DNA of 64,000 bases from Lethocerus indicus (taxonomy: Eukaryota > Arthropoda > Insecta > Hemiptera > Belostomatidae). Of the stretch, positions 12,761-24,800 are shown piece by piece; position 1 is the stretch's first letter; each line of letters begins with the position of its first letter. Position numbers and translations under genes: made by a program. A model generated the notes under the pieces. The model did not search any database, was not told the DNA's origin, and saw only the letters and a program-made list of their open reading frames with translations. Where the stretch lies: positions 42,166,230 through 42,230,229 of the forward strand of contig JACDQD010000001.1 in NCBI GenBank assembly GCA_019843655.1, read 5' to 3'.

Positions 12761-14414
12761 CGTTGATGGCACTCCTGCTCCAGCACTTACTAGATAGTAA
12801 GGCAATCACGTAGCCATTTCCTCTTATTATATCAGTCCTTAATTAAGTCGTCCATTGGGGTTCCTGAGGCGAGTCTTAAGCAATTGTTCTAAGTCCAAAG
12901 AAAAGAGGAAGACTATGAATTTGTAGTATAAACGCCATCTCTTTTCTCCAATTATACGTGAATATAAACATAAATTACCCGATATATACCGGAAAAGCAA
13001 ACTCAGGGAATTGAGTTTCATATATTATGCTCTGTAATAGACTGACAATTTGGCGCCCGGACTTTGACGCGTATTCAATAATTAGATAGTGATAATACAA
13101 TCCTTATTGTCCCTAAAACACACAGGAGCCGACACGGCCCCGTTTTATGTATTCCAATTGTACTATTCAGGATTACATTAAAGTCCTTGTTGTTAGCGGT
13201 TTAGCGTCCTCCTCTCGTTATGCATCCCATCGTCCGAACCATTATAATCCTTTCGCTGGGGTCAATTGTGCGTATCGGACGCCCCATATAATTTGATTAT
13301 TCAGTAAATCCCTAATGTTTTTTTATCAGCCATTATTGTTTTCACTAATGGGTGCATTATCCCCTCAAATGTACAGTTAATTGAAATGGGTCATTGAAAT
13401 GAATTGTTTTGCTGTAGTTGTACTATAGTGACGGAATTAAATAAACAGATTACCCAATATTCTCAATAAATGTTTCAGTATATATTCTCAATACGTATTC
13501 TCAATAAGGATAAAACTTTTTTCTTCTCATTTTACACGAAATTTATGCAATAGGTTCATATATGCGGGTGGACGTTTAAAGTATACTTCTATCGAGAGGT
13601 TGGTCAGTTATCTAAATTTTAGAGTTGTCGTCACTCTTTTTGGGTAATTGTTGAGTATGTGTTGTTTTCAGTAGGAATCGTTGTTTTAAGTACTGTGTAC
13701 AGTCTGTCGGTATTTTTTTATTATTACATTTTTCTTCATTTTCTATTTTGGCTGTGGTTGGTCTAACGGAAGGTAAACATGTGTGTTAATTATTATTTCC
13801 TCTTTCCCGGTTTTCCTAGTGATTGCCCAGAATTATACGTCCTGTTCTGTATTTTGACACACATGTTTGTCAAGTGTTTGTAAAGTGTTTGACACACTTT
13901 ATTGATTAACATTAATACCAAGTTATATACGCTTTCGTAGCATAGCATTTAAAAAAAATCCAAACATGTACAATAATGTTACAATGCGGACCGATTTAGG
14001 TGGTGAAGCAACAAATATCCGCTCTATTACGGTAGTAACAATGCAGTGACAGTGTCCCATCGGAAACTGGAGTGAGGTACCTCACTCCACCAACGGAATA
14101 GCATTAACGTTGGCTATAGAAGCCGTTCTAGAGTAGGACTAAACAAGCGAGAGGAGACATAAAATCGCACGAGTGATGATTTATTTATTCATGGTGGTAT
14201 ATAACCACGATGGGCTGTTATATAGCGAAAGTTATATCCTTAGGATCGTCTTAGGAGTAATGGAATACAAGAGGGCTTTAGACCAAACTTGTAGCCTTAC
14301 GTCGGCAATTTTTAATGTATTTTTCATTTGTATTACAATGTGTAATCGAAGGAGGTCCCTCCCTCACACAAAGAATGTTTCGTGACATTAGTAAAAATGA
14401 ATACTAATAAAAAT

Positions 14415-14477
14415 GTATTATACTATATACTATATACTATATAATATAATATTATACTATATTATTATATTTCTATA
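14415..14477. repeat. A+T-rich simple repeat (ATACT/ATATT)
   Basis: Low-complexity run of ACTATAT and TAATAT units immediately before the 70-bp array. Confidence 0.8.
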
Positions 14478-14520
14478 TAAGTTTTGCTTTCTCTTTAAAT
14501 AAAAATTATTAGATATAACC

Positions 14521-15009
14521 AGCGCTTCCTGAGTGTGGTGCGGACATGTACGTAACTAAAGTTCGTTGGTTGCAATTACACCGATAAACTAGCGCCCCCA
14601 GAGGGTGGTCCGGAAATGTACTTAACTAAAGCTCGTTGGGTGCACCTGCCCCGATGACCTAGCGCCCCCTGAGTGTGGTGCGGACATGTACATAACTAAA
14701 GTTCGTTGGCTGCAATTACTCCGATAAACTAGTGCCCCCAGAGAGCGGTCCGGAAATTTACTTAACTAAAGCTCGTTGGCTGCACCTGCTCCGATAAACT
14801 AGTGCCCCAGAGAGCGGTCCGGAAATTTACTTAACTAAAGCTCGTTGGCTGCACCTGCCCCGATGAACTAGCGCCCCCTGAGTGTGGTGCGGCCATGCAC
14901 GTAACTAAAGTTCGTTGGCTGCAATTGCACCGATAAACTAGCGCCCCCAGAGGGTGGTCCGGAAATGTACCTAACTAACTTTCGTTGGGTGCACTTGCAC
15001 TTATTAACT
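14521..15009 (+). repeat. 70-bp tandem array, seven units of two alternating types
   Basis: Unit starts at 14521, 14591, 14661, 14731, 14801, 14870 and 14940. Two subtypes are visible: type A (CTGAGTGTGGTGCGG, GTTCGTTGGCTGCAATT) and type B (CAGAGNGNGGTCCGG, GCTCGTTGGNTGCACCTG). The order A-B-A-B-B-A-B suggests a 140-bp higher-order unit with a later B duplication. Related units lie at 1385-1550 beside a PLE block. Confidence 0.9.
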
Positions 15010-15152
15010 AAATTACTAAAAATAAACTTTTTTCAATAAATTTGTGATCAACAGGAAACATTTTGTAATCGTAAATACACAATACCAGATAGGTTTTCTG
15101 TCATATATTTGGAATAACCTAATAGTTGTGACTAGTTGTGTAGTCAAATATA

Positions 15153-15724
15153 TTGGGTTGACAACTAAGTAATTCACCAACAAGTGGTGTTGTACATAGT
15201 TTGTACAAGTACGTCAACATCGTTGCACAGATAAGCCGTAGATAGTTTTGAATGCACGTATAAGATACATTCAGCTTCTCTGCAATGTTCCTTGTTGAAC
15301 TATGGCGATCTGAAACAATAATGGTCTTTATTTGGTCATCATCGACCTCCATCGGACGTCCTCATCTATTAATGAAAAATCCCCTGACCGGAATTTTGCG
15401 AAACAGTACTGACACTGTCGTTCTTTTAAGGCTTCATCACAGTACACAGCGTACAAGTTTTTACGAGCCTGTGAGGCATTTACCCCTTTGCGAAAATAAA
15501 AAAGCAAAATGTGACGGAAATGCTCACTTTTGTTCACCGTGTTTTAGCTTTTTATAGACAAACACAATGCAATTGGTAAATGTAATTTTGATACTGAATG
15601 TTTCAGAAATGACCAAATAATAACATATCAAAAAATCTTATCTGTGCAAATATGTCGAGGTGCTTAAAAATATGTACAACGCCACTTGTTGGTGAATTCC
15701 GCAATTACTTAGTTGTCAACCCAA
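15153..15724 (-). mobile_element. internally deleted mariner-like transposon
   Basis: 572 bases bounded by terminal inverted repeats that start TTGGGTTGACAACTAAG and are flanked by TA on both sides. This TIR type is common in mariner elements. It encodes a transposase N-terminus on the minus strand and then jumps to the left TIR. Full mariners are about 1.3 kb, so the catalytic DD(34)D core is missing. It sits within a PLE 3' fragment on its right side. Confidence 0.88.
15240..15537 (-). pseudogene. mariner transposase N-terminal fragment, frameshifted
   Basis: Starts at Met 15537 and reads FRHILLFYFRKGVNASQARK, the first helix-turn-helix of mariner transposases, and then a FRSGDFSLIDED linker. 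A frameshift near 15340-15350 is needed to continue into DDQIKTIIVSD and IAEKLNVSYTCIQNYLR, the second helix-turn-helix. The reading then leaves mariner similarity. It is a DNA-binding remnant without catalytic residues and not functional by itself. Confidence 0.82.
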
Positions 15725-15726
15725 TA

Positions 15727-16031
15727 TATTTGACCGATAATCAGAGAAAGACTTAAGCCGATTAACAAAATCCCTCCCAACCCAAATTAGACAAACAACA
15801 TTCCCCAAAAACACAGTAACAAGACAGATATATACACACGACAAACAAACAACCACCACAGTACAAGTGACAGTGACAGTGCAGTGAGGATGCCCAAAAA
15901 ACATCCAAAGTGACTAACACAGCTAGTGAAAATGGCGAGCAGCCAAAACCGGTCTTGCAAAAGACCAAACAGGAGACAGAAACACACAAAATCTATGGTA
16001 TTCCAACCCCTCGCAGATCACAAAACAGGTA
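15727..16031 (+). mobile_element. PLE 3' fragment with degenerate hammerhead
   Basis: Collinear with 48820-49076: a diverged 3' UTR, AGTACAAGTGACAGTGACAG, GAGGATGCCCAAAAAACATC, the hammerhead region (15922-15958), and the tail ending ACAAAACAGGTA. In the ribozyme the core reads GTGAAAA rather than CTGAAGA and the GAAA box is AAAA, so it should be inactive. The mariner at 15153-15724 interrupts it on the left. Confidence 0.78.
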
Positions 16032-16427
16032 TTCTAAACCAGAACCGTTAATTTCTAAACATTGTTAATCGTATTATCCGGAAGAAGTGACTATTTTAAA
16101 CTCTCCTCAATGAGAAGTGTCTCCTTAATTACTAAATCATTGTCATTTTATTCAAACTAATGTATCTCGAACTTGCTGAATTAATTATTGTATGAAATCC
16201 ATCAATAGTTCAAGGCTAATTAGCATAATGGACCTACAGTAAGCATCAAAGATAGAACGCAGCCGTTACAGGTTAATATCATTGTTGGATTCATTTGCAA
16301 ATCATTAAGCTAATGGTTCCACAAGAGAACACCATACCCAGTTCAATAGAGATTACCATTAGGAGAGAAGAGTTGGAAGGAAGCCGGCGAGAGATTCTAC
16401 CCAGTGCCAACCAACCGAGTGTTGGGT

Positions 16428-17520
16428 GAAAATGACCAAGAAATACCATCCCGCACTTCTGCTATCCTGATACCTGAGTTTCCACTTTACCACTCCACAC
16501 CAACGTCAAAAAGCCTCTCGCAAAAGTCAATGAGCGCTAAAATTCTGTCGAACGATATTAGGGGAATAGAAACGACAGAAAAGTATTATCTATCGACCCG
16601 AGGACAGTTCCATTGAAGGTTAGTATTTTGGAGCCACAAGTATGAGGATGACATGAGTTAAGGGTAGTGGTGCTACATTCCGAACTACTTCAATTTCCGA
16701 TCACCTAATACTGTTCGGCGCTGCAGAACACGATTTCATAAGCTTGTAGAAGCTTCAAGATTACACTGTTCACACAGCTGGAATATAGAACTCACATATC
16801 TAAAATTCAATAATAATTATCAGGAGTTTTCATTAACATCTCATAAAAAATTAATTATATTAGATAAATTAATTTTACATCCTCACAAATGTTATTTTTT
16901 TGTGCCACAATGTACTTTAAATTCCATTCCTAGAGAAACATTGTTATATTTTATAAAACAAAATGTATGCTATTTTAGTCTTAAAATTAATAAGTCATAT
17001 AAATTCTATAATATTCAAACATAACATATCATGTCCTATTTCTCTAAACATATTTCTTACATTTATTATATTTACTCTCATAAGCATGAATAAGCCTGTA
17101 TAATATCTATTACATTGAAGAATAACAAATTTATTGTTTAGTGTTAATTAATGTTTATTTTAATTAATCACAACGGTGTTATACTATTGATTAAATCTCA
17201 TTAAAAATTGTTACCTTATCAACCTCAGCACAATAGAGGACAATTTTATATAGCAATTAATGCCTTTTTAAAATATTATTTTTACTAATAATTTTATATT
17301 GATTATAAACTAATTTTTTGGTTATTTTCATGAATTGAAGGTATAATGTTCATACACCTAAAATAAATAAGTCAATCATAACATAATTGCAAAAATCATC
17401 CTTATATTGTAATTTACTTCAATAATAATTTTCAGTTGTTTTTATTTAAATTTCACCTTAAACTTCTTTCATCCATAATCAACAGTATTAGGTAAAATAA
17501 TTTTAAGTGCATTCTCTGAA
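16428..17520 (+). repeat. ~1.1-kb diverged repeat, copy 1
   Basis: Collinear similarity to 19575-20735. Shared blocks include AATACCAT..CACTTCTGCTA, ATTAGGGGAATAGAAACG, ACATAAGTTAAGG-like, CTTACATTTATTATATTTAC, TTATACTATTGATTAAAT and CATGAATTGAA..TATAATGTTCAT. No coding or terminal structure seen. A partial third copy is at 19155-19475. Confidence 0.7.
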
Positions 17521-18047
17521 ATATTATCATTTTTGTGTTAATTTTATTTTAAATTAAAGTTCCTCAGAAGTATTATATAACTAATTTAATATCATCATAT
17601 TTTCAAAATTTATAGTATGTGAAATGACCTCTCCTAATTTCATATAATTTCAGCCTTATGTAAGGTGATTGCATGCAGATATATAATAAATTAAAATGGA
17701 ATAATCTATGATATATTTATTTATAATAATTATGCTTTAATTATAAATTCATTTTATGGGTATTTTCTAGTTAGTATTGAAATCAATATGTTGTCATGAC
17801 AACATTGAATAAATATTAGTTTCGAGCAATATTAAATACATTCTAAAAAATAGGTTTTGGCAAATGAGATAGAGTGAATCACTAACATAAATTAATAAAG
17901 TTATGTATTAATTGAATCCAGTTAATATAATATCATTTCAAGCAACAAATATATTAGTTTTATAAATATTATGTATTATTTAAATATGGCAAACACTATA
18001 TAATTATATATATGAAGAATTATGGTCTCTCTATCTCTTTATATATA

Positions 18048-18113
<66 letters not shown>

Positions 18114-19150
18114 CTTACATTAACCAGAATTTATTACTGATAACTAAATAAAACAGATTAACATCATATGTACCTCAATTTACTTTATTTGTAAATTTAA
18201 CTTAAGAATTTATCTCTGCAAAGATTAATTTTATTAATGTATAACACTAACACTGCAGGTGTTAGGCCAATGTGACCATATTGGTGTCTGGATATAGACA
18301 CTCTAAGCGTAATATTTGACAGCTTTTACTTGTCATATGAGCTTCAATAGAAATTTCTTCTGTTCATTTATTCAAATGCAATTGGCCCATTCTTACAGAT
18401 TTGTCCATCATTTTCTTTATAAAAAATAATTCGATTGTGTGTCTGTGGAAGTGAATAAAAATACCTTGGTACAATACAAATTACATGAGTTTAGTTTGAT
18501 GACATACATAATACCTAGATAAAATTATCAGAATCTGATATTCCATAATTGCACAGTATGAGTTTCATCCCAATAATCTCCAAGTGTCGAGTTTTCACTC
18601 CTACATATTTGAAAGCGCATATCGGCGCAGCAAAGGTGTGCTATAAAAATGGGTAGAAATAAAATACTCAAGTTTGTTTAGGCTTCTCTGTTCGTTCCGC
18701 CCCTCTCATGGACATTCAGTTAAAGGGACGGAATATATTATCACTTTCTACCCTTGGGTGAAATTAAGTCGGATAATAATAATGGGTTCTTAATAATAAT
18801 GTTAAAACAATATTAAATTTCCGGGATAAGACTAGCGTTTCCTTCTCGTTAGTATATTGGTTATGAAGGAATGAAGCGACGAAAAGCGGCCACGCACGCC
18901 CAATTAAAACTAGGGCACATCGATCGGGCCCGGCTAAAATTTCATGGGCGTTCCGAAAGCGGCGTGTTTGTTATTTTTCGCATGTATATGTCAACATTCA
19001 ATTAAAAAGTACCTACAGAAGAATGATACTAGCGGAAGAATAAAATTCCAATAAAAAGTTTTATATCGTAAGTGTTTAGTATCGCCTGTAAGGTTAACTG
19101 TGTGCTCAAAACGGTCGCTACCAACTAACAATCCAATTCACAGTGGTCGT
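17521..19150. other. A+T-rich intergenic with (TA)n
   Basis: No genes seen. Includes the microsatellite at 18048-18109 and, from about 18600, a less A+T-rich stretch without recognisable content. Confidence 0.5.
18048..18109. repeat. (TA)n microsatellite
   Basis: Uninterrupted TA dinucleotides, about 62 bases. Confidence 0.95.
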
Positions 19151-19154
19151 AGGA

Positions 19155-19475
19155 AACCAGAGCTAGAAGGAAGTAAGAGAGAAATACCATTCCTTACTTC
19201 TGTTAACCTAATATCCGAATTTCCACGTTACCACTTCACCGGGTGTAGAAAGGTTTCGTTCAAATTTCATTGCAGTTTAAAATTCTGTTGAACAGTATTA
19301 GGAGAATAAAAATGAAAAGAAGTCAAATAAATCATTCATAGTCCCTTCATCGAATGGGCGGAGATGAAAATATCGAAACTCAAGTACAAGGATGACATAA
19401 GTTAAGGGTGGTAATACTACTGTGTTTAACCTACTTCCTTTTCTGATCTCCTAATACTGTACTGCACGGGGAAAC
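19155..19475 (+). repeat. ~1.1-kb repeat, partial copy 3
   Basis: Shares GAGAAATACCATTCCT, ATTCTGTTGAACAGTATTAG, GGATGACATAAGTTAAGG and CTAATACTGTACTGC with the first third of the copies at 16428 and 19575. Confidence 0.65.
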
Positions 19476-19574
19476 TGTATATCGATTGAACCGAGATCAA
19501 GGTTGATTATTGAAATAGAATGCATGGATGATGCATCTAAGTAGTAGAAACAAACATCATTAAATTCTGAAATT

Positions 19575-20735
19575 CGGAGAGAAATAACGTTCCTCACTTC
19601 TGCTACCCTGATACTAAAGTCTCCGTATTATAATATATATTACCATTGCTCCGAACGCAAGAAGGTCTCTCTCTCAAGCGTCAATAACTGCTAAAATATT
19701 GTTGAGCAGTATTAGGGGAATAGAAACGGCGGAAAATTTTACCTATCATTCAACGGCAGTTCTATTATGGGCTAGGTTGTGATGGCATTTTGGAGGCACA
19801 AGTATTAGGATGACATAAGTTAAGGGTGGTGATATGACAGCCCCTCACCTGCTTCCATCTCTGATACCCTGATACTGTTCTGCGTTGCAGGACTCAATTT
19901 CAAAGATTTTGTCCCTAACCCCCTTCTACATCGGATCAACTGATACTATTCTGTACTATTCCATAAGTGAACGAAAATAACATATTTTGTGTTTTGAATT
20001 AAATAATATTCAAATATTACGTATTACGTCCTATTATCCCATTGATCTTTAATGTTTTTCTTACATTTATTATATTTACTCTCATAAGTATGACAATTTC
20101 CTATATTAAGTAGGCAACTATAAGAACAACAATATAGGATATATTTTATTGGATATTCTTCCTTCAGTTTTAATTCAAATTTAGTTTTAATTTTTTCAGT
20201 TTTAATTCCGTTTAGTTTTAATTCAAACAGCGTTATACTATTGATTAAATTTCAACAAACCTTTTTACCTTCTCAACCTCAACATATTCTTAGCATGATA
20301 AAGGAGAATTTTATATTGTCACTTTTATATTGACTTTTGGATGGTTTCCAAACACAGGAAAAAGCCCGGAACAGCGGTGGGTCAACCCTCGCTAACCGAT
20401 ATTTTTTCCACATTAAGATCAGTCAGTGATAATAGTGACAACTCAAGTTCTGGTCGCGGAAACCTTCACTCACTTATCGAGAATTGTATGCATAAATTTA
20501 TGTTTTTTCTACTATTATATTGCCTAGTAATTAGACATTGACTATAACCCCATTTTATAGTTATTCTCATGAATTGAATGTATAATGTTCATGCACCTAA
20601 AATAAATGTCAATCATATCATATATTGGTGAAATGGTAATTTTCAGTAGTTTTTATGTAAACTTCAACTCAAACATCATTCATTCATAACCAAAAATATT
20701 AGATATAATAATTTTAGGTACTGCTTCACATAATT
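19575..20735 (+). repeat. ~1.1-kb diverged repeat, copy 2
   Basis: Partner of 16428-17520. It differs by a local insertion around 20341-20480 that carries a short frame beginning MVSKHRKKPG, without recognisable function. A short piece of that insertion (TTCCAAACACAGGAAAAA) recurs near 45677. Confidence 0.7.
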
Positions 20736-21274
20736 CACAAATATAACTAATATAGGTTTATATCATTCAGATACATGTGTTTATTATAATGATGCATGAC
20801 TTTATTCTATAGATCTGTTATTTTTGATACATTCAAAATACAAAAAAAGATACAATTCTAAGCATTTGATTGTAATGAGTCATTATTATGCATGTTAAAT
20901 ATATTAAATGTTTATGAACTTAATAGGACTAAATGTATGACATATGACATATGGAATTTATAGCATGCAGCAAAATTTACAGAAAAGGAACTTATTTTAG
21001 AGTTTCAAATCAGCAAATTTCATCAAGATTTCAAAGTTAAACCAATTGTTTATCAAACCAATTGTATGTCAAGCAAAAAGCTAAATCTGCTCTTGGAATA
21101 TATTTCAGATGTAAAAATTCAAATTTTATAGTATTTACTTTATAGTAAATTCGTAAGTACATTTTGTTTCACTCCATTTGCCGCTTCTTCTAAATAATTT
21201 TTTGTCGTATGGTTTTGTCCTTTATTTCCATTGTTACACCTATTGAAAATAATTATATTTAAATATGTACATAA

Positions 21275-21277
<3 letters not shown>

Positions 21278-21331
<54 letters not shown>
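21278..21331. repeat. (TA)n microsatellite
   Basis: About 54 bases of TA dinucleotides, 220 bases downstream of the transporter stop. Confidence 0.95.
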
Positions 21332-21334
<3 letters not shown>

Positions 21335-21441
21335 TGTGTCTGTTTTAATAATTTGTAATCTGACATATTCAGACGAGATATAAATTGAATGAATTTCATG
21401 AGAAAATCCAAAACATTTCCATATAATTCCATATTTACATT

Positions 21442-21447
21442 TTTATT
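21442..21447 (-). terminator. candidate poly(A) signal of the transporter
   Basis: AATAAA on the minus strand about 110 bases downstream of the predicted stop. In A+T-rich DNA this hexamer is common, so the call rests on position only. Confidence 0.35.
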
Positions 21448-21554
21448 TGTTGGTCATAATGTTTTGTGCACATCCAAAGAGTTAAAATGTTATTAAAACT
21501 CATTCTGGTGCATGAATTCTTAAAATTGTGACATAATTGATAGTGTTACTGTTT

Positions 21555-21821
21555 TTAGATAGTGAAAACCGTAAATACTGACCTAATCCAGTTGAATAGG
21601 AGCACTAAATTGCTAGTAGCACTGCGCCTGGCGTCTGCTTCGTCATTGGGACCTTTTTGATTGTGTCGGCGATGTTTTGATGATACTTGGCTGATTGTTT
21701 CAGACAAATTTTGATGGAGTGTTTCAGGCAATATTAGCCAACAAGTGGCTCCGCTCAGCAGCCACAGCCACCCCATAACACTCAATGATACCCCACCACT
21801 ATTCTCACTGTCATCGTTGTC
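21555..21821 (-). CDS. transporter exon 10, TM12 and C-terminal tail
   Basis: Acceptor GCTACAG. Encodes an acidic/Ser linker, a last hydrophobic segment, the conserved LPETLHQNLSETI and a basic/polar tail ending at TAA. A weak internal donor (ATTAG|GTCAGT) near the end might give an alternative tail. Confidence 0.85.
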   Translation of the reverse strand, partial: DNDDSENSGGVSLSVMGWLWLLSGATCWLILPETLHQNLSETISQVSSKHRRHNQKGPNDEADARRSATSNLVLLFNWIRSVFTVFTI

Positions 21822-24800
21822 CTGTAGCCATATTTAAAAATCGATAGGTAACAACGAAGAAGCGCCAAATATATGCATTAGAAACTTATGTATGGTAGAT
21901 ACAGTTGTCTCAGATTAGAATGGGCTAAAATGAACTGCCGACCTGTTTGCTAGCAAGTAACGTTGCGGTAGTTGATACTAACCAATTGGATTAAGTATGG
22001 AATAATGAGCAGAGATGAGCCAGAGATGAGTGTGACTAGGGCTGTGGCTGTTGATCTGACATTAGTCGGCGTCAATTCACCCAAGTATACATAGAGGACA
22101 GCATAACCGCATCCGCACAGCAATTTCACCAGTAGGGCAAGCATAACATGGCTCATCACTATATCTGCCATGGTAATTAATTCGTTAGTCATTTGATTCA
22201 CCCAATTTTTCTGTTGAAATTTCATTATCGATTCAAATTACACGGGTATTATAAAAGTTCTCTTTCGCCCAATCCACTGTATACCTCTCCTGTAAATTCA
22301 CGTTCTGTTTGTACATTTTACATTTTTTATAATCTAGTATATTTACCTGCTGATAATATTGTAGTGGCGAGTGATGCTAGTCCTCCCAGTAACATGCATA
22401 TAGTCAGTGTACTTCTCCTACCCAGCTTGTCCATCACCCACCAGCCGAGAAGGTAACCGGGTATCTCAATAATACCGTCTGCAATAATAATAATACTTAA
22501 TAATGCCGTATTAAAGATTAATTATTATTTTCTAATTACGATAATTTATTGAAATAAGAGTGATTGGATGAAATGTATTAATAATCATATAAATGTTGGA
22601 TCCACCGATTATATAATAATAATAAATACACCACCGTTTGTGACATGAACGATAAATTTTGGTTACGCTTATCTGCCTCCAATCATCTATTTTTTCTCAA
22701 GGTAGACCGGTTTCGCCATCTTTAGACCGAAGCCGGCCTAGCAAAAGACCAAATCAGCAATTATGGTACAATGTAAAACTCTAAAAAAATAATTCTTTCT
22801 GGACTTAACGAGCTATTCGTTGTAACAGGCCGAGTGAGATGCTGTAATTACCTGACTATAATGAATAATTAAAATAAAACGTGTAACGATAATAATGAAA
22901 TAGACCAGTATGCATGGAATACTTAATGATGGAAAATGCCAAATTTGGATTTATGTTCAAATGTTGTGGGGCGAAATATGCCAGCGCATTGTAGGCCATG
23001 GAACATCCACAATAGCTGAATACCAGCACATTCAGTCTCAACAGCAATACCTTGTCTTTAAAGATCTCGAGGAGTCCGACCTTACGAGATGAAGGCATTT
23101 TATCTGCTTCAGCATTCGCATTGCCGTTGTCAACCTGATCGAAAATATAGTCCATTATCAAATCAGCAGCAACACTGAATGGTTTATTGAAAGCATGTCA
23201 CTTTAACAAAACTCTTATTAAAACTGTCTGATGTTAAAAAATCCCTTTATGTTATTCGCGTAATTTGTAATTATCTGACTTGTAATATGCTGTGTTCTGG
23301 AATTTTCTCTTGGTTGATGACTGCAATAAAGCGCAATACTTGGAGAGCCTCCGATGTCCTACCCCTTGACAATAACCAGCGTGGTGACTCGGGAATCCAC
23401 CAACAGAGCCTCACAGAAGAAATTATATTTTTGTTAGCAATAGCAAATTAATAATGAATTAATGTTTGATGTGCGATTTTCTACGAAGCTTTACAAATAT
23501 TGTTACTGTCTATCCTTCATTATAATGGCAATTTTTCAGGAATTTTTCATCTCGGATTTATTACCTTCCAGTCTTACACCGAATTTACACGCATATACTA
23601 AATATACCTGAAATTAAACTGCAGCGATATTGGAATTATTACTACAAACAATGAGTAACTTACCCGGCCAGCACTAATACAGGTATGGACACCGCCAGTG
23701 ATAATCTATAATAGTTTCTCGTTAAATGGTTGATGAGTGCCAAGAGGGCTGAAGCTACGGCCGTCATACAGCACATTAGCATCACTATTGTCCCTCTCCA
23801 TTTTACACTTACCATCTCCATGACTGGCAAAAAAAGAAACTATATGTCGCTTACTGTACTCGGTATTTACTATAAAAATTAATTCGAAATTACTTCTGTA
23901 GAAGTTACTGACATAGTACAAGCGGTATCTGGAACATTGAGGGGAAGAACAACGATCGGATGGTCCTGAGCACGGTATAAGTTGCCAGGTGAGGGGGCGA
24001 CAGTGCTGTCGCAAGTGATAGTATACCCTCCGTCAGTAGCATTGGGAAAAACACACCTTTCCGCCCGTACCTAATTTGAAATAACCTTCTGAAGGGTATT
24101 AAGAGCGAAGGCGAATTGAGTACCGCTATGCTCAATGATAAAATCCAAAATAAAAGTGCATCATAGTGTTTAAATAATATACACAATGTAATAGTGTCAG
24201 TGATACGATGCACGAGTCATATAGTATCCCCTCCATTTAAATTATACTGTTTTCAAGTGCACCGCGAATGATTGTAAATTTATCGGCTGTTTTAAAATCT
24301 TAATTTTTCGGTTGATTGAATCTAAAGATATAACTATATTCTAGAATTTAGACATAGATTCTAATAGGCATAAAGTACCTGTCTGAAGCCCATCCGAAAA
24401 TCATATTTCCTATGAGCGACCCCAAATAGAAAAGGGTAGTCGACATCGAAAGAAGCCACCTGTTCTTACACACCAAGTCCAACTATAAATCAACAGACTT
24501 AAAATGTATTTACCCGTACTGGTTTCAATTTTCAATTTACCCTCCGTTATTATTAATTTAATCAACTGCATTGTTATTAATAATACACAGAATAGTATTA
24601 GAGTCCCGTTACCATATGCGCGCACGCGTACCATATCACATCTTCAGTCAATCCGCCCTGTTTGGGGACTAAAGACCCATCAACAAACAGCTATGTGGAA
24701 ACACCTATTTTATTTCACCAAGCGCGTTAAAAAAATACCGGATAGGCTGCGTTGTCATAAACAGATTTATTACAGGGTGCTATATAAGGTCTGGTACATA

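Larger units (their letters stand above)
1873..14410. other. long intergenic region without recognisable genes
   Basis: No coding homology recognised in any frame; the longest frames (for example 7536-7958, 9608-9985) have no domain and no splice context. It holds copies of a dispersed repeat (listed separately), a C-run (8328-8338), a G-run (12023-12031) and a short palindrome at 9203-9238. Base composition shifts between A+T-rich and CG-containing stretches. Confidence 0.5.

Noticed and set aside
14521..15009. CRISPR-like array
   Set aside because: Units are contiguous 70-bp tandem repeats without spacers, in an animal genome.
23135..23174. Extended exon 7 starting at the ATTCAG acceptor
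   Set aside because: It would put exon 7 out of frame with exon 6; the TTCGATCAG acceptor keeps frame.
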